Assembly (NCBI GenBank): GCA_026770025.1
Contig: JAMXDE010000025.1
Coordinates: 186,001 to 250,000, forward strand
DNA from: Craspedostauros australis
Taxonomy: Eukaryota > Bacillariophyta > Bacillariophyceae > Mastogloiales > Achnanthaceae
Reading direction: 5' to 3'
DNA length: 64,000 bases
Within the stretch, counting starts at the first letter, position 1, and every line of letters begins with the position of its first letter. The notes beneath the pieces were generated by a model. That model was given only the letters and a program-made list of their open reading frames with translations, searched no databases and had not been told where the DNA came from. The translations under genes were made by a program, and so were the position numbers. Positions 1 through 8,300 of this stretch are shown piece by piece.

Positions 1-1
1 T

Positions 2-1108
2 GACTACTCTGTGGCCAACGCCAGCCCCGCGTTCCGGCGACACCGTACCTACCAGGTCCCGCCCGCTCTCGAGCGTCTGGACTACGGTGTTGGTCAGGCC
101 TGGGACAAGTGGCGCCTGCCCCTCAAGGATGACTCGCCCACTGCGATCTTCAACTGGTATGGCCAGTTCCAGGCTGCTGCTGCACGTGCGGACTTGCACT
201 CTTGCCCGCTGAGTTCGTTCCAGCCGTCCTCTTCCGTCATTCCTCGCAATGCCCACGGTCACCGTGTCTTTGCCATGAATGACCAGCTGGTGGCGAAGCT
301 GCAGGCCGATGGTGTCATCAACCTGGAGCATGCCGCGCTTCGCCTGAAGTACACCAGCAGCATCGGCATCATGCCGCACCGGCTTTCCGCGTACGTCTTC
401 ATTCATACACTGCTCTCCGGCGCGTATGATGCCGTCCAGTCGCAGGTCCACAAGGCTCCAGCTTTTCAAGGGTCCGTTGCGACGTACGCTGAACAGCTGC
501 TCAGCTTCCAGCTTGTGGAGGGCCTCGTGTTTCGCCGACACATCTCCCAGCTGGAGCTCACGCGCCACTTCCTTGAAGAACTTCGTGGTCATGGGTACGA
601 ACTGGGGCACTTCCATACTGCCGTCCGTGGCGTTGCCGTGCCCAAGGACCTTCCCATCAATCTGCGCGTGGAGCAGCTTGGGCAGGAAATTACGGATCTT
701 CCCCAGCAGCCTGCTCGAGGTGTCGCGCATCGTGTCAACACATGCAGTCAAGGACGCAGTGGTGGTGGTGGCCGAGGCCAACGTCCCGAGAGGCGCCAGC
801 ACGCCTTTTACAAGCCAGTGCCCGGTGCCTTCTGTGAGGCCTGCTGCAACATGGGTCACACCAAGGACACGTGCAAGACTTTTGGGCGCCATGTGCACAT
901 GAACGAGTACGCTGCATCGCATTCGGAGTATGCTGACGCCATGCGTGACAAGTTCCGCGGGCACTTCACCAAGCAGACCTTCACGGCCAACGCTCGGGCC
1001 ATCCAGCGCTACAGCGGGGATGAACATGAGTCCATTGCCAACCTCGTGGTGTCTGATGAAGTGCTCGAATCCGTTGACCAGGATTTTTGGTCTGCCGGCC
1101 AGGAGTAA
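2..1108 (+). CDS. gag: copia Gag, 5'-partial
   Basis: This is the retrotransposon capsid/nucleocapsid polyprotein, which packages element RNA in cytoplasmic particles. The frame is open from base 2, so the true start lies upstream of the window; the GTG at 11 is not a credible start. About 365 residues are visible. The N-terminal two thirds looks like an alpha-helical copia Gag. Near the C-terminus, around 834-875, is a canonical CX2CX4HX4C zinc knuckle (CEACCNMGHTKDTC), the RNA-binding nucleocapsid motif. The ORF ends with TAA at 1106-1108, 22 bases inside the pol frame, which is -1 relative to gag. Pol expression may therefore need ribosomal frameshifting. Confidence 0.85.
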   Translation, partial: DYSVANASPAFRRHRTYQVPPALERLDYGVGQAWDKWRLPLKDDSPTAIFNWYGQFQAAAARADLHSCPLSSFQPSSSVIPRNAHGHRVFAMNDQLVAKLQADGVINLEHAALRLKYTSSIGIMPHRLSAYVFIHTLLSGAYDAVQSQVHKAPAFQGSVATYAEQLLSFQLVEGLVFRRHISQLELTRHFLEELRGHGYELGHFHTAVRGVAVPKDLPINLRVEQLGQEITDLPQQPARGVAHRVNTCSQGRSGGGGRGQRPERRQHAFYKPVPGAFCEACCNMGHTKDTCKTFGRHVHMNEYAASHSEYADAMRDKFRGHFTKQTFTANARAIQRYSGDEHESIANLVVSDEVLESVDQDFWSAGQE

Positions 1109-4100
1109 GCGAGCTCTCTGGTGAACGGCCATCTTTCAACAATCGTGACAGCGGGAAACCAGCAGGTCATCACGTCGATGAGGTTTCCGTGCTTGCTCTT
1201 CCTGCTCCCTCCGCCATCCAGCCTCATAAGCTTATGGGATATGCTGTGGTCAGGGCCTGCCGTGTTCACGCCGCCCGTACTGATGGATCCGGCATTCGGG
1301 CCTGGAATCCTTATGGTGGTGTGGGTCAATGCGACATCGGTGCCAATGTGAGCGCGACTCCGTACAAGGAAGTCCTGAGGGATTACCAACCTTTCTCCTC
1401 ACCTCTCATGCTGGCGGCAGCTGATGCTCTCGCTGAGTCCATGGTATGCCCGGGTGAAGGCTTCCTGGACGTTCCCACATGCGAGGGGTCGGCTATCTCA
1501 GTCCGGACTGCGCTTTGCCCCAACCTGGCTGAGACACTCATCTCGCCACAGTCCATCGTGCGACAGAGTGACAACACATTCCAGCACTTCACATTTGCAT
1601 CCACCCTACAAGGCGCCACGCTCATGTTCCATGGTGCAAGCGGTGACTGCTCTGCCTCTATGACTCAGTCCAATGGGTTGTACTTCTTCAACGGCGACTC
1701 CACACGGTCACCCATGGCGTTCGCCATTCAAACTTCGTCGCCGGCCTTGCAAGCGGAGCTATGGCACCTGCGCCTGGGACACCCCGGCATGTCGCAGTTG
1801 GAGAAGTTGCCTGCGCATGTCACTGGCGTCCCTGGCAAACTACGGTCCAGCGCGCACCCGTTGCGACACTGCACGACGTGCAGCCAGGCTCACCGCCAGA
1901 AGGCCGCTTGCGGACCCAACGTGGACACTGTCGAACCACATCCGGGCGCTCGGTTCCATGCAGACTTCGGTTTCATGCGTGCCACCAACGAGGCGTACGG
2001 TGCTGCAAAGCCGCGCGGCCGCGATGCCAATCGCCGTGTTGTCCTATCCCTTGAAGGCTTCACGTCATACCTCCTCATCACGGATGCGTACACGCGATAT
2101 ACGTGGGTGTTTCCAACGAAGGACAGGTCGCCTCCAGTTGAGATATTCTCCAAACTTCTGGGTGATTTTGGCCGACGTTCGGGTCATCGCGCGGTGCGTG
2201 TCGATACAGGCAGGGAGCTTGCTCGATCCGGAGCTTTCCAAGTGGCCGTCTGCGATGCTGGGTACAATCTCGAGCCCACTGGTGCTGGTTGCTCCTGGAT
2301 GAATGGGAAGGTGGAGCGGCTGAACCGCACTTTTGGCGTCATGACGAGGGCCCTACTGTATTCCGCGGGTCTCAAGCCGCAGTTCTGGGCCCTTGCGCTC
2401 GTGCATTCGGTCTACCTGAAGAACCGGTTGTGGCATGCGTCCATCTCCAAGACTCCCTACGAGCTCCAACATGGGGTCAAGCCGGATCTCGGGCACCTAC
2501 GTGTTTTTGGGTCTCGTGTTACTGTCAGGAAGCCAGGACATCCACCTGCCAAGCTTGACGTTCACACGTACAATGGAATCTTCGTGGGTCACACGGCGAC
2601 ACCGACTCTCCACAAATACTACGACCTTGATTCTGGCCGCATCAAAACAGCTGGCAACATCGTCTTCGACGAGGTTCACTTCACGTCCAGCAGTCGGCCT
2701 CCAGGACCACAACTCCTGTTCGAACTGGGATTCCGTGACCCTCGAGGTGATGCAACACTGATCCCTACGAAGGACGGCGCACTCAAGGGTGACAATGCGG
2801 ATGCAGGGCGTACACCCGTTGAGTCCTGCGTTGCGTGTGGTGATTCGGAGTTACACGCAGCCGCTGCCACGTGCTCATCCACACCTCATCGTTTCGTGCG
2901 GTCACTGGAGATGACGAGTGAGCCTTTCGGTTTTCCGTTCGCGCAGGACATTGAGGTGAATGGATCCGATCCATGTGCTGGGTTGGTGCTGGTGCCCGAC
3001 GATGCTCGAGGGCGACTGCAGCTGCAAACATGCAAGCCTGGCACTCCGGCCGCTCGCATTCCCCGGTGGCGATCGCGTCTTCGGTCTGCACATCTGCTTA
3101 CCCTGGATGGCGACGACGTGTTGCGTGGTGATGATGTCGTCCGCATTGTTTCGAAAGCGCGGCAGCGTCAGACGAATCCAATCGTCGCCATCTTCGCTTT
3201 TGATGAGGCGCGCAATGCTCTTTCCCAACAAGGTGTTCCGCAGCTCTACTTCAACCAGCTTCGACATGTGAAGGACGTCATCCGGCAGATATCGCCACGC
3301 GCTCGCGCCGTTGCTGCTGCACCCAAACTCACACGGCGCAAGTTGCTGTTGGGCGATGACTGGGATGAGTGGCAAGCTGCGGAGTTCAAGCAGATGGAGC
3401 AATACCACCATCAAGGGATGTTCGGTGATCCAGTGGAGCCTCCGTCCGGCGCAGCTGTGTTCAACTGGGTCTGGGTGTATGTCGTGAAAGCCCACGAGAA
3501 CAATCGCAAGAAGGCCCGCGCGGTGTGTGATGGTTCCACCCGAGGAGGCAACGTCCGTGTATTTGGTCACACGTATGCTGCCACGCCCGATCTCACCGAG
3601 TTCCGCATTCTTGTGGCCATCGCCGCTGTCCAGCACCTACTCATCTTTGGAGCTGATGTTGCCAATGCATTTGCTGAAGCTCCAGCCAGCGCCCAGCGGT
3701 ACTACATGAAGGTGGACGATCAGTTCCGTTCGTGGTGGGAACACAAACATGATGCTACCATTCCGCGTGACCATGTTGTGCCTGTCCTCAAGAACCTCCA
3801 AGGTCACCCTGAGGCGCCTCGGCAGTGGAGCATTCATGTCAATGGAATCATGCGCCACATGGGCCTGACGTCAACCACCCACGCTCCATGTCTCTACACT
3901 GGGGTCGTTCAGAGCGAGCGCGTCTACATTTTGCGGCAAGTCGACGATTTCGCAGTGGCCACCGCCCGACAGAGCACCTACATCGCGTTCTGCGATTTAC
4001 TCGACAAGCAGCTCAACCAACCGATCACTCGACATGGGCTCTTCTCGCACTACAATGGGCTTGATCTCACACAAGGAAGGTCGCATGTGACGATACACTG

Positions 4101-5145
4101 TACTACGTATTTGAACAAGGTACTGCAGAAGCATGGTTGGAAAGATCTACAGTTGTCACAGCGACTTCCCATGCGTGCTGACAATGGTTACATCAAGCAA
4201 CTGGACAATGCTGAGGTCCCGGCTACTGACAGTGAGCGGCAGCAACTGCAGTCAACATTTTTCAATTATCGACAGGCCATCGGCGAGCTGATTTGGGCCA
4301 TGGTGTCTTGCCGTCCCGACATTTCGTTCCCAGTGGTGAAGCTCAGCCAGTTCTCTATCAACCCGGCCAAGCTCCATTATGAGGCAGTCAAGTACCTTTT
4401 CCGCTACATCGCTGCCATGCGAGAGCTTGGGATCACCTACTGGCGACCATTGCCACTGCTTGACCTTCCTGATGTCCCGGTGCCCGTACCTCTTTCACCA
4501 CCTGAGGACGTTTCACATGACGTGGGTGGTCACACGACGGTCCGTTTCTCCACAGTCTATGGATACGTGGATGCTGACTGGGGATCCGATATTCGACATC
4601 GGTGCTCTGTCACTGGCATTGTGTTCATGTTTGGCGGCGCTGCCGTCGCATGGAAGACCAGAGTCCAGCCAACCGTGTCCCTCAGCAGCTCCGAAGCCGA
4701 ATTTGTTGCTGCCAGCGATGCTGGCCGCATGGCTCTGTGGCTTCGCTCCATCCTCGATGAGATCGGGGTGCCTCAGCAGCATGCAACTCTCATCTTTGAG
4801 GACAACCAAGGAGCACGCATGATGGCCAATGCAAGTCAGCCTACACGGAATTCGAGACATATTGATATCCGAACCTTCGCAGTCAGTGACTGGGTGGATC
4901 GGGATCTTATTCTTATCGAGGACGTCGCATCCGATCTCAACGCTGCAGATGCGTGTACCAAGCAAACGCCTTCGGTTCTCTTCTTCCGCCATACTGACTT
5001 GATCATGGGTCGCTTCCGCCCGTCTTACGCTCAAGACCATGATGGGCGTCGCTCTGTCAGAGCAATTTTTCCCGCTGGAGATCTTCCAGCGTGGGGGGTG
5101 TTGGCATACGTACGCAGGACAGACGTCCGCAGCCTCCGCCTCTGA
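1087..5145 (+). CDS. pol: copia Pol polyprotein (PR-INT-RT-RH)
   Basis: This is an uninterrupted 1,352-codon pol. The protease motif is DIGA near residue 83 instead of the usual D-S/T-G-A. The GAG-pre-integrase zinc-binding motif (H...H...C..C) starts at LWHLRLGH. The integrase core has D in HADFG, D in RVDTG and E in GKVERLNR. The reverse transcriptase carries QVDD at residues 951-954 where YVDD is usual, and the RNase H has DADWG, SSSEAEF and EDNQGA. No ATG lies near the start; the frame opens at a TTG inside the end of gag, so it is probably made as a Gag-Pol fusion by a -1 shift. The domain assignment is secure. Whether the protease and RT variants are active cannot be told. Confidence 0.92.
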   Translation: MVCRPGVSELSGERPSFNNRDSGKPAGHHVDEVSVLALPAPSAIQPHKLMGYAVVRACRVHAARTDGSGIRAWNPYGGVGQCDIGANVSATPYKEVLRDYQPFSSPLMLAAADALAESMVCPGEGFLDVPTCEGSAISVRTALCPNLAETLISPQSIVRQSDNTFQHFTFASTLQGATLMFHGASGDCSASMTQSNGLYFFNGDSTRSPMAFAIQTSSPALQAELWHLRLGHPGMSQLEKLPAHVTGVPGKLRSSAHPLRHCTTCSQAHRQKAACGPNVDTVEPHPGARFHADFGFMRATNEAYGAAKPRGRDANRRVVLSLEGFTSYLLITDAYTRYTWVFPTKDRSPPVEIFSKLLGDFGRRSGHRAVRVDTGRELARSGAFQVAVCDAGYNLEPTGAGCSWMNGKVERLNRTFGVMTRALLYSAGLKPQFWALALVHSVYLKNRLWHASISKTPYELQHGVKPDLGHLRVFGSRVTVRKPGHPPAKLDVHTYNGIFVGHTATPTLHKYYDLDSGRIKTAGNIVFDEVHFTSSSRPPGPQLLFELGFRDPRGDATLIPTKDGALKGDNADAGRTPVESCVACGDSELHAAAATCSSTPHRFVRSLEMTSEPFGFPFAQDIEVNGSDPCAGLVLVPDDARGRLQLQTCKPGTPAARIPRWRSRLRSAHLLTLDGDDVLRGDDVVRIVSKARQRQTNPIVAIFAFDEARNALSQQGVPQLYFNQLRHVKDVIRQISPRARAVAAAPKLTRRKLLLGDDWDEWQAAEFKQMEQYHHQGMFGDPVEPPSGAAVFNWVWVYVVKAHENNRKKARAVCDGSTRGGNVRVFGHTYAATPDLTEFRILVAIAAVQHLLIFGADVANAFAEAPASAQRYYMKVDDQFRSWWEHKHDATIPRDHVVPVLKNLQGHPEAPRQWSIHVNGIMRHMGLTSTTHAPCLYTGVVQSERVYILRQVDDFAVATARQSTYIAFCDLLDKQLNQPITRHGLFSHYNGLDLTQGRSHVTIHCTTYLNKVLQKHGWKDLQLSQRLPMRADNGYIKQLDNAEVPATDSERQQLQSTFFNYRQAIGELIWAMVSCRPDISFPVVKLSQFSINPAKLHYEAVKYLFRYIAAMRELGITYWRPLPLLDLPDVPVPVPLSPPEDVSHDVGGHTTVRFSTVYGYVDADWGSDIRHRCSVTGIVFMFGGAAVAWKTRVQPTVSLSSSEAEFVAASDAGRMALWLRSILDEIGVPQQHATLIFEDNQGARMMANASQPTRNSRHIDIRTFAVSDWVDRDLILIEDVASDLNAADACTKQTPSVLFFRHTDLIMGRFRPSYAQDHDGRRSVRAIFPAGDLPAWGVLAYVRRTDVRSLRL

Positions 5146-5382
5146 AGAGTGACAACGGAGACAGTCTCCTCCCATAAATCCATCATTAGCACACACACAC
5201 ACACACATCCTCCCGTACAGATACTGACAGGATGTCCAGAAGGCAGCAACAGAATTTGAGAGATGTAGGCGGCAAGTTGCAAGCAGACAACGGAAACCGC
5301 GTCTTCCCCGATCCACAACATTCAGAGGAGCAGACATCGCATTTTATCATCAGTGCGATTATATTACTATTCCGAATAATAT
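5146..5382. other. gap between copia pol and the Cys-module gene, with a CA microsatellite
   Basis: The gap should contain the 3' LTR or its remnant. A short (CA)n run lies at about 5189-5208. No partner LTR is in the window, so no boundary is called. The minus-strand gene that follows ends at 5383. Confidence 0.5.
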
Positions 5383-8300
5383 TTATGAAGTTGGGCTGTT
5401 GCTTGTTGTGTTGCCTGTTGACATGCTGGACGGCATGCTGGATGTAAGGTTGCCTGTTGACAGGCTGGTTGGATTGGGCGTCGCTGGGGCGGGCGCGCTC
5501 GTTGGAATGTTGGTCGGAGTCCTTGTTGGCTGGGTAGTTGGTCCATCCGTGGGTGCCGGTGTTGGAGCGGCAGTTGGAGCGTTGGTTGGCTGGACGGTCG
5601 GGACCGCCGACGATGCCAACACGGTGGGGTTGCTGGTCGGCCTGGAAGTTGGCACTTCCGTCGGTGGCAGGATGTCGAGAATCTCGTCCGCCAGTCCACA
5701 GATGCTCTCCACGCCCAGCTCTGTGAGCTTGCTGTTGAGAGCAGCGTAGAGCTCCAGCAGAAAGGGGCCTCTGTCAGGAATCGCGTCCACGGCACAGAAG
5801 CACGTGTCTTCGGTTTGCATGCGACGACGGCGGGGACGGCCAGCAAGGTCCACGTTGAACTCGCGATCCAGATCCAGCTCGGCCTGGAGCTGCTGCAGGG
5901 ATCGTCTTCCGTCACCTCCGGTGGTGGGGGACGTTGCAGAAGGATCTTCGTCCACCAACGGCGTGCCATCACCGCATCCACGGCATCTTCCGTCGGTCTC
6001 CATGGTGATGTCACCGAGAACGCATCCGTCCGAATTCGGTGTTTGTCCACCGGGGATGTTGATGGTGGCGATCGCGCTTCCCACGACGACGCGTCGGAAG
6101 AGCATATCGCAGTACTGAGCTGCCAGCTCGTTGTACACCATCTCGAAGATGGCGGAGAAGCTCTCCAGGTCGGAGGCGGACACGTCTGGCACCATCAGCA
6201 GCATGGCCTGCAAGTCTTCCGGCGCGAAGTCATTCGTCTCTGCCTCACAATCTTGTGTCTGGACCAGCTGGACGTCATCGAGGGTGATGTTGGGTGGGAG
6301 GTCGACTTCTTCGTCGATCTCGTCGCGGAAGTCGTCGACGTTGAAGATAATGATCTGGTTGGTTCCAACGCCGCAGTAGCACTGAGATTCATCTTCTCGG
6401 ACTCCTTCGGTGTCGATATCCGACTGTAGGCGTCGGAGGTTGGCAACTCCATCATACTCGTGCATGAAATCTGGGATGTTGCTGGATCGGATGCCAGAAT
6501 CGGCGAGGTTGTCCGTCACGCCCACAGTCACAGTCGCAGCCACACCCTCAGTCACCATGCTCGGGGCAGTACGGGCATGGATGTCCATGCCAGTATCTGC
6601 GTGAAAATCTGCGCTGCCGACTCTGCCGAAGCTGTCTTCACCGCTCGCGAAGAGATGACGCTGCTTTCTCACAGTGACGAAGGAGGATCCTGTGATGTCA
6701 TTTCCAAAGCCAAAGTACGAGGAGCAGAATATGCAGGTTCCGAGTCCGGTGACCAGTATGGAGAGCGTTGGGTTGTTGGGATCGTATTGACTGAAATCGA
6801 CGGATGTCTGCAGCTTTCTATGACCGTCACCGTGGCCGTTGGCATGGATGGCGGCATCAAAGTATGGCTGGCTACGATCGAAATCAAGGTCATCCCTGCC
6901 TTCGTTGTCCAGGTGCATGGTTTTGGATTCCGCATCCATGAGGAATCGATTTGAATTGAAGGTGAACGTTTCTCCTTCGTTGTTGATCTGGACGCTGACG
7001 ATCGTGGTGACGGTGGCGAGGTCACGGAAGCCGGGGTCGCAATTGTCTTGGCCGTCGCTGTCGGTACTGTTGTAGAGATTGAGGAAGACCTGGGCGACGT
7101 CATTGACCAGGTCTTCAACCTCTTGGAAAGATAGGGATGTTTGGCCCGGGGTCGGGTTGCCAAAGTTGGTGTCCGTGAACTGAACGTAGAATTCCGTGGT
7201 GAAGGGTTCACGCGGTGGACATTCATTGACACCAACGATGCAGGCTAATCCGAGGTCCTGCACGTTGATGTTGTACACCGCCATGAGCTCTGCCTCGGAT
7301 GGCGATCGTTCCGCGATGGGAGCGATGTCGCAGTAGCAGGTTTCGGTGAGCTCGTTTGTCCTCCTTGGCTTTCTTGAGCCACTGCTGTCGCCGCCGCGCG
7401 TTGCGGAGTCGGCGCCCAAGGCCCTGCCTGCAGAACTGATGGAGGTGGTCGTGGCATCGTAGGGATGTGTGACGCTGTTGGATGTGCAGGCACGATTGTC
7501 GTTGATATGGAGTCTGGCATCCGCGGCTGTTCGTTTGAGCACGTTGGTGCTATCATCGCCATCACTATCACCAAGAGTATGACTATCGCTGTCGCTGCCA
7601 TTGATACCACCGTCCACATCACCGTCGACATCGCCATTTGCATTAATGCTGCTTCGAAGATGGTCGGTGAGCTGTTCGTTGATGAGGTCACCCATGTCAT
7701 GTCCAATATCACTGGTACCATCGTAGTCACCGCTATCGTGAGCACCGCTATCGTGAGCACCACCATCGTGGGCACCACCATCGTGAGCACCACGATTGGA
7801 GGCATGATCGGTGTATTGCATCTTGCGAGAATGCCTACGACCGGACATGGTGGCGAGCAAGGGCCCCTCGGCATAGAGCGTGGTGACAGCCGGATCGCAT
7901 CCACGGCATCGCAGGGTGACGATGGCCTCGATACTGACGGCGATAGATCCGCTGATCTCCTCCGGCACGACCGTAGATCCGTCCGTGATGATACTCGTGA
8001 AGGTGACGTTGTTGATGACGCGGAAGAAGGGATCGCAGTATCTCTCGGCGACCAGGTCGTTGTAGGTGGTGGCGAAGGTGGCCTCGAGCTCTGGGACGCG
8101 AGGGTCGTCGAGGGAGAGAGATGAAACCTGCTGGTCGTCCTCACAGACCAGGAGCTCGATGGCGATGCGAATGTCGAACACCTGTTCGTCATCGACGGTG
8201 TCAGAGCAGTCGATCTCCTGTACCTCCTGAAGGTTGGTGATGGAGAGAATGGGGTCGATGTTGTTGCTCTGGAGGGTCTCGTTGAGAGCGTTGAGGATCT

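Larger units (their letters stand above)
1..5145 (+). mobile_element. Ty1/copia LTR retrotransposon, 5' end outside the window
   Basis: The block holds a gag ORF followed by a pol ORF with the domain order protease, GAG-pre-integrase, integrase, reverse transcriptase, RNase H, which is the order that defines Ty1/copia. The left LTR and the gag start lie outside the window. A 3' LTR is expected just after 5145, but without the partner LTR its limits cannot be set. Only 237 bp separate the pol stop from the stop codon of the next gene, so any 3' LTR is short or truncated. Both reading frames are open, so the copy is recent or under constraint. Confidence 0.9.

Noticed and set aside
4513..5337. 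Minus-strand ORF of 274 codons
   Set aside because: Antisense to the RNase H end of the copia pol, with no recognisable features.
5146..5382. 3' LTR of the left copia element
   Set aside because: Likely present, but with the 5' LTR outside the window no boundary can be verified, so no LTR is called.
5399..5749. Gly/Val-rich plus-strand ORF
   Set aside because: Reverse complement of the P-T-x-x-P-T repeat region; its regularity comes from that repeat.
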